Shown here piece after piece: positions 22,201 to 55,990 of a stretch of 64,000 bases of DNA. Each line of letters opens with the position of its first letter. The first letter of the stretch is position 1. The notes under the pieces were generated by a model. That model was not told the origin of the DNA. It worked only from the letters and a program-made list of their open reading frames with translations, and made no database searches. The translations under genes and the position numbers were made by a program. The stretch comes from Lytechinus pictus (taxonomy: Eukaryota > Echinodermata > Echinoidea > Temnopleuroida > Toxopneustidae), in contig NC_087249.1 in assembly GCF_037042905.1 (NCBI RefSeq), forward strand, positions 9,916,001-9,980,000, written 5' to 3'.

Positions 22201-25145
22201 CCGGCCCAAAGTGCCGGATGACATTGTGGCTTGGCGTCTGTCGTCTGTCGTCCGTCCACAATTTTAAAATGCTTCTTCTTCGTCATTTCAAGTCCGATTT
22301 CAATTCTGTTTGCTTTATATGACAGCACTAGGTGAAGGATTCAAAATTCTACACAGAATTTTGAAACTCATTAAATATGCTAATTTGTGCGCATTTATCG
22401 AAATTCACAAAAAATGTTTCCCCTCCTTTATTTGTTGATCGATATTGAAAATTTTTGATTCCATCTGGTAGAGCTTTATGAGCTAGGTTCACCAAACTTT
22501 TACACACAATTGTGAAATTTTGAGTAGAAAATGTTTATGCTAATTCATGCAAAACTACTTTATGCGTATTTTCCAAAATTCACATAAAATGCTTCTTTTT
22601 CTTTGTTTGTTGACCGATTTTTATTTTTTTTCTTCGATCTGGTAGAGCTTCATGAGGTACACAAAATTTCTATACTGAATTTTGAAATTTTGTGTTGAAA
22701 ATTATTTATGCTAATTTATGCGAAATTTATTTATAAATCACAGAAAATGCCTCTTATTCTTTATTTGTTGACCGATTATGATTTTTTTTCTTCCATCTGG
22801 TAGAGCTGCATGAGGTTCACCAAATTTCACGAAATTTATTCGTAAATCACAAAAATTGCTTCTCATTTCTTCACCAATTTCAATTATCTTTCTTCAATTT
22901 ATGTCACCCATATAATTCACTACAGCGTCAACTGGGCTGAAATTAAAAATTTTGTTAGATTTTGTTGCGAGATGCCGGAAGAGCTCCACATCATTGATGT
23001 GCTAGTTTGTTTTTAGACATGCAAACCTGGGCTTCGTCTAACAAGAGTCACGGTTGATCCAATCAACCTCAATAATATGGAAATCCATCAGTGCCATAAT
23101 TTTTTTTTCTACAGGAAATTTGTACAAGATCCTTTGTAAGCAAAGAGAAGCACACTGAATTTTCAAGAAAAAAGATATTATGAATATACATTATATCTAG
23201 AATAATATATTTCGAACAAAAATATAAATATTCATTTTAGATGTTGACGTTGCTGGCTTTCCATAGTTGTGGTTGGACAGGTCAATTGTAACTCTTTATG
23301 AGCAATCTCTTGATGGCATTACCTTCCATGTCACCTGACCTAATAAATATCTGTATTGCTTGGTTATTGTTTTTTTTACAGGATATGGGTCATTCGTCTA
23401 CGTCGATGGCTTCAATAAGACAGCGGGATCCAAGGCTGTACTACAGTCAGAGACCATGTCACCAACGAATAATGACCACTGCTTTTCTTTTTTTTATAAA
23501 CTGGAAAAAGGCATGAGTATAAGTTTTATCAGGGTTTCACAAGATGGATCCCGCCAGCAACTCTTGTCGTACAATCAGCCAGCAGAGATGACGTATGTCG
23601 AGTATAACATACCCATAGCCGAGCATCCCAACATATATAAGGTAAGGGAGGGGACGTGTTAGCTAGATTTTGCAATTGCAACGGGTATAGATTATGCAAC
23701 ATAGTAAATCTATTGAAAACGCCCGTCCAAAATTGACAGGTGAGAGGTCTTTGTCGAAAATTGGTGAACCAGGATAGCTGATTTTCGTAAAATTCTGAGC
23801 CGACGAAAAAATGCGAATATGTCGTTTGTCCAGAGTCACGGACGATACCGCTGTTTTGATGCACCGATATTCGACAAAGACTGCTTCTTCATGAGGATAA
23901 ACGGTTCTCTGCGTTCCGGAAAGCGTCTGAGTAGTAGTTACAAAATTCTATATTATCAAGAAAAATGAAGGCATGTTTCTAACAGACGACCACACTCACG
24001 CACCACCGAACACAACACAACCCCACGCAAAAACTGGGGTGTTAAAACTGACACCAGTTGGCGTTTCTACAAGACCACACCCTGAGGTGTTAAAATTACA
24101 CCCTAGAGATTGAACGTAACACAAAGGAGTATTAAAGTAACAACAAAGGTGCTGTATTATGTTGGGTGTTGAACAAACACTGTAAATATAACACCGAAAA
24201 AAAATGACCGATGTGTTCCTATCTATGTACACTGATTAACACCACAGTTTTGCTGTGTAGGAGTGTGTAGGTGCATATTCTGTTGGAAAACATAACAAGT
24301 CACAGGTAGTTGAGTTTGCTTACGATGTCACCTGGCTTTTGAATATTTCATTTATGTAGGTTTACTTTGAAGCTACCGTAGAAGACAACATGACTGCGGG
24401 GCTAGCTGTCCTTGATAACACCTTCTTTGTTTTCGGTGTTTGTGAGTCTGGTAAGTGTTTGATTATTCTAAATATTTTCATTAATGATCATTCTGGTGAT
24501 TCTTTATCTTTCTAATTTTCTTTCCCATAGCTATTATTCACAATTAAGAGGATTCGAATGATTTACACGTCCAGTCCACTTTTTTTTCTGTAGCTTTTAA
24601 AACATTCTTATTCATTTTTCTTTCGATTATACAAATTCTGAAACTATTCATTATGAACACGAAGATGATGAACACCATATGTAAAATGTCATTTATCTGA
24701 TTTGGAAATAAATGTATTAATGAAAACAGTGGCGGACCGTGACCTGGAGGAAACAAAGCATTGGAGGGGCACTGTATTGTTTGTGAACAATGCTGTGCCC
24801 CTCCAATGCTTTGTCTCCTCCGGGTCACGGTCCGCTACTGAATGAAAACATAATTAGATTTTTCCCCCTCAAATTATCATAAAACTTACAGGTCAGCCAA
24901 TATCAGATACAACTACCACAGTAGCCATCATTCTTGGCATCCTGCTCGGTGTGGCAGTAATCGTTCTAGTAGCCATGGGCGTCCTCCACTACCGCAAGAC
25001 AGCACAGAAGTCGGATTCTTACCCAGCAGCAATGTCGTACAAAAATGGCGGGACCAACCCCACTCCAGTAAATCCAGTAGATTTGACTAAAGATCCCGGT
25101 ATTGATAATCCTAATTACACGACAGCTCCCTTTTCATCTGCGTAG
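361..25145 (+). CDS. Multi-MAM-domain transmembrane protein, 5'-truncated by the window (14 exons)
   Basis: Exons: 361-638, 9267-9360, 10018-10185, 10505-10764, 12808-12898, 13495-13689, 14975-15243, 16267-16354, 17002-17184, 17760-18022, 18948-19167, 23382-23641, 24360-24450, 24892-25145 (2714 coding bases in view). All junctions keep frame, and MAM exons alternate in phase 1-0-1. The visible product has the end of one MAM domain (M2), four full MAM domains (M3-M6), one transmembrane helix and a cytoplasmic tail. MAM domains are extracellular adhesion or oligomerisation modules with four conserved cysteines; the ligand is unknown. The signal peptide and first MAM domain(s) should lie left of the window, judging by the complete minus-strand paralogue, which has the same exon lengths in most positions. 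I do not assign a gene name. Confidence 0.93.
733..1150 (+). repeat. 15-bp minisatellite array, copy 1
   Basis: About 27 units of GCTCCGCCGACAATT-like sequence with variants (ATC/ATT, GAA/GAC, occasional one-unit insertions GATTATACGACAATT). It begins 95 bases after the donor of exon 361-638. Because the unit is a multiple of three and lacks stops in most frames, it yields long spurious ORFs on both strands. Confidence 0.95.
1298..1448 (+). mobile_element. MITE, CAGGGGCCGCGG family, copy 1
   Basis: Ends CAGGGGCCGCGGAA and its inverse, flanked by the 5-base direct repeat ATACA (1293-1297 and 1449-1453). Shares its interior (AATCACAATC...TATGGTCATT) with copies at 31439 and 39928, which lie in the opposite orientation. 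No coding capacity. Confidence 0.88.
1818..1915 (-). repeat. tRNA-like relic
   Basis: Minus strand has TAGCTCAATCAGTTAGGCG followed by GATTCTAGTTCGTGGGTG. More decayed than the segment at 2265-2350 but with the same flanks, suggesting an internal duplication of the element. Confidence 0.45.
2265..2350 (-). repeat. tRNA-like SINE segment (Arg-like box A and B)
   Basis: Minus strand reads TGGTTCAATGGATATCGC (box A-like), then GGTTCGAGTCC (box B). The acceptor stem does not pair well, so this is a SINE head or tRNA relic, not a working tRNA. Confidence 0.6.
3138..3290. repeat. Alternating CG/GCGT tracts
   Basis: Two runs of alternating purine-pyrimidine (ACGCGCGCGCATACGTGCGT near 3153-3172 and GACGCGCGCGTACGCGCGCG near 3260-3280), CpG-dense in an AT-rich setting. 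Confidence 0.6.
6380..7104 (-). repeat. 15-bp minisatellite array, copy 2 (inverted), with 252-bp higher-order period
   Basis: Reverse-complement orientation of the array at 733-1150, same variants. A higher-order repeat is visible: the segment starting CATAATCGGAGCAATTTTCG at 6521 recurs at 6773, offset 252 bases. ORFs through it (over 300 codons) are low-complexity pentapeptide repeats inside an intron and are not genes. Confidence 0.93.
7158..7416. repeat. Trinucleotide microsatellites (ACT)n and (AAT/GAT)n
   Basis: Near-pure ACT repeats to 7208, then interrupted AAT/GAT repeats. Directly adjoins the second minisatellite array. Confidence 0.9.
8476..8880. repeat. Repeat with CTTTCAATGATCT blocks
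   Basis: Many short copies of AGATCTTTCAATGGTC-like sequence in both orientations, plus CCCATTCCACAGAG at the left. Probably an old palindromic element. The short ORF here (8474-8701) has no family features. Confidence 0.5.
8915..9203. mobile_element. MITE with CACAGTGT motifs, copy 1
   Basis: Palindrome-rich element made of ACACTGT/ACAGTGT blocks. Its right end TGTGTTCTTTCC is inverse to the GGAAAGAACA end of the second copy at 32265-32539, which is in the reverse orientation. Ends 63 bases before exon 9267-9360. Confidence 0.7.
9267..9360 (+). CDS. MAM domain M2, exon C
   Basis: Encodes IIFEGVRGESYEGDMAIDDL and the closing cysteine of DQCPGQ. This is the classic MAM end, with hydrophobic FEG, then acidic AIDD, then Cys-Pro. 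Acceptor ATCAG, donor GTAAGT, phase 0 to 1. Its 94 bases equal the paralogous exon at 47672-47765. A MITE ends 64 bases upstream. Confidence 0.93.
9560..9989. repeat. GTC-rich long inverted repeat, copy 1
   Basis: The left half is built from short blocks such as ATTTCGTCCA and AGTTGGTCTAAT; the right half carries their complements (GACGAAAT, ATTAGACC). Related copies lie at 58494-58885 and 61200-61573. Its right end is about 30 bases before the acceptor of exon 10018-10185. Confidence 0.75.
10018..10185 (+). CDS. MAM domain M3, exon A
   Basis: Encodes the start of a MAM domain: CDFEEVELCLYTQ with two cysteines, then DADWIWQNRA and the DHT motif. Acceptor CGTACAG, donor G|GTGAG, phase 1 to 1, 168 bases, as in the paralogue at 46211-46378. 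A dispersed GTC-rich repeat reaches to about 30 bases before the acceptor. Confidence 0.94.
10505..10764 (+). CDS. MAM domain M3, exon B
   Basis: Encodes GFYLFLYGDVGHRVTAR and CLQFWWYLYG, the middle of the MAM fold, ending ELTPCR before GTAAGG. Phase 1 to 0, 260 bases (263 in the paralogue at 45239-45501). The second cysteine near the exon end (PCR) is shared with the paralogue. Confidence 0.94.
11054..11950 (+). mobile_element. TIR element with 9-bp TSD carrying a helicase exon
   Basis: Ends TAGCCTCTTG...CAAGAGGCTA, with TIR similarity of about 33 bases, flanked by the perfect 9-base direct repeat ATCTTACGA (11045-11053 and 11951-11959). A second inner inverted pair (GCCTCTTGACATCTG near 11142 and its inverse near 11845) shows a doubled terminus. 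A 9-bp TSD is typical of Mutator-like elements. No transposase is present, so it is non-autonomous. Confidence 0.85.
11292..11514 (+). pseudogene. RecQ/SF2-like helicase first exon, captured in a transposable element
   Basis: ATG at 11292 opens a 74-codon exon ending G|GTGAGG (phase 1). It encodes ISKSIEYASKILNIDRFKDL, then QVDEIKSALKGRDIFVNLPT and GYGKNVIFHAIPL. The layout Q-motif region, then GRDxFVxLPTGYGK, matches motif I of RecQ-type SF2 helicases, but the Walker A Ser/Thr is Asn (GYGKN), which would normally destroy ATP binding. No later helicase exon follows within the element. It could be a captured host gene fragment or the remnant of a helicase-bearing transposon. Confidence 0.75.
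12808..12898 (+). CDS. MAM domain M3, exon C
   Basis: Encodes LVFEGTTGIHNRDEIAIDDV and the closing QQCPQ. The start was chosen at CTTTTAG|TTAGTC because this keeps phase 0 and matches the 91-base paralogous exon at 44238-44328. Donor G|GTAAGA, phase 1. Confidence 0.92.
13495..13689 (+). CDS. MAM domain M4, exon A
   Basis: Begins with a Pro/Thr-rich linker (NPTTTPPTTNS) and then the MAM start NCDFENTNDALCSWTQ, DGFDWVL and DHTLQTDQ. Acceptor CACTCAG, donor G|GTAATC, phase 1 to 1. One codon longer than the paralogue at 42662-42853, with the Pro/Thr linker also present there. Confidence 0.93.
14137..14339 (-). mobile_element. tRNA-derived SINE, family A, copy 1
   Basis: Minus strand starts GGCGCGATAGCTCAGTCGGG (box A) and has GGGTTCGATTCCC (box B), followed by a unique body (TGCCCTTTGGTAAGGCATTA, then GGTTGCTTGCTTACAAGCAT). 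Pol III promoter parts are intact. Confidence 0.85.
14975..15243 (+). CDS. MAM domain M4, exon B
   Basis: Encodes GHYMLVNSYEDIPRNTRA, CFKLWYYMSG and GPQWLQAQLTVP. Acceptor CTGGAAG, donor TAT|GTGAGC, phase 1 to 0. The 269 bases equal the paralogous exon at 41414-41682. Confidence 0.94.
16267..16354 (+). CDS. MAM domain M4, exon C
   Basis: Encodes IVVEGTVGDSVYAADIAVDD and ends GSCT. Acceptor CCCTCAG, donor G|GTAAAC, phase 0 to 1, 88 bases as in the paralogue at 40185-40272. Confidence 0.93.
17002..17184 (+). CDS. MAM domain M5, exon A
   Basis: Encodes VANCDFEDGMCGYTQ, DEFDWFLNSGPTGT and ADHTKGTADG, the textbook MAM N-terminal half. Acceptor CTTTACAG, donor G|GTTAGT, phase 1 to 1, 183 bases against 180 in the paralogue. 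Confidence 0.95.
17760..18022 (+). CDS. MAM domain M5, exon B
   Basis: Encodes GHYLYVEASQPRRPGDRA, CLQFFYHMSGDDTASL and WQPYNVDV. By my hand alignment 63 of 88 residues match the paralogous exon at 37561-37823, with no gap. Acceptor GGTGCAG, donor GAA|GTAAGT, phase 1 to 0. Confidence 0.95.
18585..18765 (+). mobile_element. tRNA-derived SINE, family A, copy 2 (internal deletion)
   Basis: Same body as 14137-14339 on the opposite strand. The head keeps TAATAGCTCAGTCGGTAGAG and TTTCGATTCCC but lacks about 20 bases between them, which removes the anticodon arm. Confidence 0.85.
18948..19167 (+). CDS. Fused exon: MAM M5 C plus MAM M6 A
   Basis: One exon encodes the end of M5 (IVFTGTVGNNYRGDIALDDI, then GSCG) and runs straight into the start of M6 (CNYEYGYEHCGYTQ, QLDWIW, closing DWPG). 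Elsewhere in the gene these two pieces are separate exons. The acceptor (CGCCAAG) is weak, but phase 0 and the paralogous exon at 36426-36663 fix it. Donor G|GTAAGA, phase 1. M6 lacks the DHT motif of the other modules. Confidence 0.88.
19370..20916. mobile_element. hAT-like element with 8-bp TSD
   Basis: Ends CAGTGGCGTAACAGG and CCTGTTACGCCGCTG are inverse repeats, each followed inward by G or C runs. The 8-base direct repeat TGTGTGCT flanks it (19362-19369 and 20917-20924). It holds low-complexity purine tracts and GCTCGCTTCGCTCGC repeats; no transposase ORF is recognisable, so it is non-autonomous. Confidence 0.9.
21099..21345 (+). repeat. Two tRNA-like SINE heads in tandem
   Basis: GGCGCCGTGGTCGAGTGGTC at 21099 and CGCGTCGTGGTCGAGTGGTC at 21264 are box A-like; the second is followed by GGGGTTCGATCCCC. 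They are diverged copies of one head about 165 bases apart. Confidence 0.6.
21557..21806 (+). mobile_element. tRNA-derived SINE, family B
   Basis: Head TTGGCTCAGTTGGTAGAGCG and GGGGGTTCAAACCCCGG (boxes A and B); the acceptor stem does not pair. The body begins AGACGTTAAAAGATGGGAGT and ends near GAACAATAAAATATGG. Confidence 0.8.
22192..23007. repeat. TAGCTCATCCGGC-ended repeat with internal tandem units
   Basis: Starts TTTAGCTCATCCGGCCC with a small hairpin (CCGGC...GCCGG). Inside, units containing GATCTGGTAGAGCTTCATGA recur about every 150 bases (22460, 22635, 22790). Confidence 0.65.
23382..23641 (+). CDS. MAM domain M6, exon B (divergent)
   Basis: Encodes GYGSFVYVDGFNKTAGS, CFSFFYKLEKGMSISFIRV and ends HPNIYK|GTAAGG. 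More divergent from the MAM consensus than the other modules but with one cysteine in the right place. Acceptor TTTTTTTTACAG, phase 1 to 0, 260 bases as in the paralogue at 34966-35225. NKT is an N-glycosylation sequon. Confidence 0.92.
23661..23945 (+). repeat. GCAGACGCTTTC-family repeat, intronic relative
   Basis: Shares AATATGTCGTTTGTCCAGAG, CGACAAAGACTGCT and AAAGCGTCTG with the element in the 3' UTR at 25266-25553. Lies just past the donor of exon 23382-23641. Confidence 0.65.
24360..24450 (+). CDS. MAM domain M6, exon C
   Basis: Encodes VYFEATVEDNMTAGLAVLDN and FGVCES. Acceptor ATGTAG, donor G|GTAAGT, phase 0 to 1. The acidic AIDD motif is reduced to VLDN, as it is in the paralogue (ILDN). 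Confidence 0.92.
24727..24840. mobile_element. Foldback MITE (hAT-like) with 8-bp TSD
   Basis: Near-perfect palindrome of about 40-base arms (CAGTGGCGGACCGTGACC and its inverse) around a short centre. The direct repeat AATGAAAA flanks it (24719-24726, 24841-24848). It sits in the last intron of the plus-strand MAM gene, 51 bases before the terminal exon. Confidence 0.93.
24892..25145 (+). CDS. Terminal exon: transmembrane helix and 52-residue cytoplasmic tail
   Basis: After acceptor CTTACAG the exon encodes a short Thr-rich stalk, one hydrophobic helix (AIILGILLGVAVIVLVAMGV, with a GxxxG pattern), a basic stop-transfer HYRK, and a tail ending DNPNYTTAPFSSA followed by TAG. NPNY fits the NPxY pattern recognised by PTB domains and clathrin adaptors; further tyrosines (DSYPA, SYKN) lie in the tail. 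Function of the motif here is inferred from the pattern only. The paralogous tail is far shorter. Confidence 0.94.
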
Positions 25146-25265
25146 ATCACAGCATTATTCCAAGTGTCGGTATGCTAAGAATCTTTTAATACTGGTTGTG
25201 GTTAAAGTGGCCGGTATGAACGGGAAGAGGAGTTCAGAGCAGTGTCTGTTTAGCTTTTATAATTA

Positions 25266-25553
25266 GCGTATTTTCGTAAGCACTATACGCAGACGCTTTC
25301 TACAACGCACCAATTCCTTTGAAAATCACAATGGAGAGGTGAGAGGTTTTTGTCTAAAGTTGGTTGACCGGGACAGCAGATCATCTAAAGATTCGGACCG
25401 GACGAAAAATTGCAAATATGTCGTTTGTCCAGAGTCCAGGACGACACTGCTGTTACAATTTTTCGACAAAGACTGCTCTGGTATGAAGGGCTTTTGACAA
25501 TAGATTCTCTACGTTACAGAAAGCGTCTGCGTAGTAATTGCGAAAATGCACTA
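25266..25553. mobile_element. MITE of the GCAGACGCTTTC family in the 3' UTR
   Basis: Extended inverted ends: ACGCAGACGCTTTCTACAACG at 25287-25307 against its near-perfect inverse at 25512-25532, with weaker similarity further out. Relatives lie at 23661-23945 and near 57950-58165. Confidence 0.75.
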
Positions 25554-25803
25554 TTAAGGTTTTATAGCTACCGAGTCATGTTTATAGCAACTGCAACATG
25601 TTCGAAGTATGTATATAGAATGCTGGTGAGAAAAATAATTTACATGAGCCCTGGTTTTGCCCGTGTTCCCTTTTTGTAGAACCTTTAATATGATGGTCTC
25701 GAAGGGATTATGCATTTTCTCGAGATGGGCAAAATGGTCCTTGTAAAATCTGTAATATTGTTTTGAAGGCTTTCCTATATTTCTTTTTCTTTTTGGTATT
25801 CTG

Positions 25804-25868
25804 AATAAACTTTCAAACTGTAGAGTAGCATGATATTCATATCTAAGATTGTATAGTAACTGAATAAA
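25804..25868 (+). terminator. Candidate polyadenylation signals
   Basis: AATAAA at 25804-25809 and 25863-25868, the latter followed by a T-rich stretch (TTTGTCATTTTGATTTTATTT) that could act as the downstream element. Cleavage would fall near 25880. Transcript evidence would decide which is used. Confidence 0.5.
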
Positions 25869-25880
25869 TTTGTCATTTTG

Positions 25881-28800
25881 ATTTTATTTCAAAGGGACTT
25901 ATTCTTGATTCGTGAAAACAGCAATTTTAAGTCTAGTAGGATACTTCCATATGGATTCATGACAATAACAACAAATGTGTCGATATGAAACGTATCTTGA
26001 TAGTTGTTTATCGGTGAGAGCTACATTCATAAAGTATAGTTCTATTCTATTCAAAATTTTCAAACAAATTTCATTATTGTAGGGAGAAAGTGAGAATGCA
26101 AATGGGTGAGGTTTAAAAAAAATATACAATGAAATGAACTCAACAGGCGTACTATTTATCAAGTTGTTAGGCTCCAATAGTAGTTGGACAATTAAAGTTT
26201 GTGTTTTGGAGTTGTTGCTCGCTTTTCAACTATTTAGAGCTTTCACTGATACACTCCTTTAAAAGGCAAGATTCATCTGACGTCAAGTTGCATGGGTAAT
26301 ATAAACAAGTGGAAGAACATTCTGATAAAGTTCTGATGGGCATTTGAAAAGTAATACAGATTTAATTGTTTTGTTTGATTTTTTTAATTTTGTGATGTCA
26401 CTTGCCAGCAGCTTTCCCCATATGTCATGCGATATAACTTCCCATTTTTTAATGGATCATTTTAACTGAAAATATATTTGACCTACGGAATAATTTTTCT
26501 GATGATATATTTAGTGCATAGATAAAATTTCTATGGAAATTTGCCTATAAGGAATGTCGTAGCTGCTCGCATGTGACGTCATAAAACTAAGAAACTGTAT
26601 TAAATTTATATTATATATTTTGATGTAGGGGCAGATCCAGGATTTTCCAAAACAGAAGCCATTTTGCAAAAAATGTTTTGACAAGTCCCCTCCCTCCCCC
26701 CAAAAAGAGTATGTATTCAGTAGTTCAATGCAAAAGTCCAAGCTCATCACTTTAACCCAGAGATTTGCTTACATGAACCTAAAATATTAGGGGATTTTTT
26801 ATGTATATAAATTTAGGACCATTTTATATCACACTTGATACGATACCTCATATCTAGTGCTCACCATAAGAAAATTGTAAATGTAGCAACTCTTACTAAT
26901 ATTTCTTAATTCAATTACATAGGAATTCATTCTTCAAGAAATTAAGTTGAATTAACAGTAGATTTGAAAGTGCAATAATTTGAATATAATAATGATTTTG
27001 ATGATATTGATATCATTTTGGCAAGACTAATAATATTCATGATATTATGTATAAGTTATGAATTTTAATGGGTGTTTTTTTTTCTTTCTTTGAGACCTAT
27101 AGGAAAGTTTATAAACCTAACGTTCTGCAGTGGGTGACAATAAACTCTGAACCAAATCTAAATAAATGTTTGCAAAAAGAACGTTTATTCTAAAATATAT
27201 GAAATTGAAAACTGGTCTATTGATTTTCCTAATCTAAAGAGTTTTTTCCTCTAATCTAACAGTGACATATTCACTTAGTTTGATTATTGTGAATTTAAAT
27301 CATGGTTTCCCAATTCTGTAGCCAAATGAACTCGCGAAAAAAAAATCTGAAAGTGCATGACAGTGAAAATCCAAATGTGGGTCAAAATGTCAATTTATAT
27401 CAATGTATTTTGAGAACATGAACTTGATTTACTTCTGCAGATACTTATATCATGTCACATCATGTATGAACATTATCTACACATTCTATCCTTTTCATTT
27501 ATATATATTATTCAGTTGAACAAACTAATCGATCCACAGGTCATCAATCCATATTTTTTAAAATATCGTATAATCATGTTATTTTGTGTTAATATAATTT
27601 ATCTATTTCGGTAATTTTCTCATAACATCAAGTAACATTCGCATTCATGAAATACCGAGATACAAATAGTTTTACTTCCATATACGAAATACCATTCACG
27701 TATTCAGTACATGTTATATTGTGTATGTGTAATACAAAATCTGAAATGAGATCACTAAACTATTCAAATTTAAAGATTTACTTTGCAAACGTACCACTAG
27801 AGTACAGTCACTTTTCATGAACACATTTGATTGATGAATATATACAAGAGCTGATTAGGAACTTAAGGTTATGAAAATTTAATATTGCCAGTTTGCGTGA
27901 TAAGGCTGGACATACTCTTCAAAGTGATAAAAGGTTATGCAAGCCAGAAAAGTTCTTGCTTACCATGCCAACTTGCAACGCTAAATACGATTGTGGTTAT
28001 ACTGGAAACATTCAGTACCAATTGAAATCTGTCAATTATTAAGCTTCAAACGGTTTCAATTATCATAGATTCGATTTATTTATTTCCGTTCAACAAAAAA
28101 CAAACAAAATATAATTGAAGTAATAGTACATATTCAAAACAATATAGACAGTTCAATGACATTTCATAACAAATGTAGAGATGAATTAAGTGAACTTGCC
28201 AAGAAAAGCAATGCTTGTATAAAAGGCAAGCCCCTAAACGTAGTTTCAATACTAATTAACAAAGCTATATACAATAATTGAGACGGAGACGAGCTAAAAA
28301 AATCACAATAAAGAGAATAAGCGACTACAAAAATAAACTTGTTCTCATCATAGAGATGAGAAGTCTATCACAATTTTTAAAGATAACAAATGAAAGAAAC
28401 CAGGCCTAAGACTACATTATAATTATATCTAAATTTACAATACCTTTGTTGTAGGGGCGTAACGGTGGAAGGGGTAGGGAGTACCCTTTGAAATTTAAAA
28501 ATATTTTTTCTTCATGCGAACACAAAGCTCAAATAATAGAGAGCAAATATCGAAGGAAAAAAATCCCTCTAATGTGCAATGAAGTTATGAATAATTACAC
28601 ACCTTGAGCATTTACCCGTCTCTCCATTAACCCAGGGATATATACTCAAATTTCTATATCATATGATTAGTGAAAGGTCTGGTTTTGATAATGATTTATA
28701 GGCCTTTTCAGATAAGGAAATGAAACCGACATTTGATAGGGCCTACTATCCCCAAATTTATTTCTCTCAGCTCCCATTTTTCATGCTTCCTCTACTAGGT

Positions 28801-29129
28801 TCTATTATTAAGTTATCATATTATTTGTTTCGGGGTACATAAACACAAGCATTTCCCTCTTTCAAATTTAAATAAGGATGGTATAATTGCTCTGGCAGTA
28901 TATGATAATAAAGTGGCCTTAAGATATAGTCGATTATTTTGTATTAAATGATTAAATAACATAGATGACAGGTATGGAGAGGGGCATAGTCATATTCAAA
29001 AGTTGTGTTTAACAAAATTAAGCCTGAGTGAGGCTCTTAACGGAAGGCGATTTTTAAGCAGGGGAAGTCTCCACTAAAATAAAAAGTGTGCTAACCAGGT
29101 GAGAGGACATAGACTAAGAACCAAATATA

Positions 29130-29202
<73 letters not shown>

Positions 29203-29260
29203 TAGAAATAAAACAAATAATGGCATGCAGTGGTTGTGCCGGCCACTACCGCTTCGTCAT
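25881..29260. other. Intergenic region between convergent MAM genes
   Basis: AT-rich DNA between the two 3' ends. I see no exon with proper borders and no long ORF on either strand. It holds fragments of dispersed repeats (for example a GC-rich patch near 28455-28480), and its right end is the (TA)n tract beyond the minus-strand stop codon. Confidence 0.6.
29131..29200. repeat. (TA)n microsatellite
   Basis: Almost pure TA repeat about 60 bases beyond the stop codon of the minus-strand MAM gene, so probably in its 3' UTR. Confidence 0.95.

Positions 29261-55990
<26,730 letters not shown>

Larger units (their letters stand above)
19168..23381 (+). other. 4.2 kb intron of the plus-strand MAM gene
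   Basis: Between the fused M5 C/M6 A exon and M6 B. Filled by the hAT-like element, SINE pieces and the TAGCTCATCCGG repeat; no further MAM exon found. Confidence 0.7.
25146..25880 (+). other. Probable 3' UTR of the plus-strand MAM gene
   Basis: No coding sequence follows the stop at 25143-25145. Two AATAAA hexamers lie at 25804-25809 and 25863-25868, about 660 and 720 bases after the stop. If they are used, the 3' UTR contains a whole TIR element (25266-25553). Confidence 0.55.
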
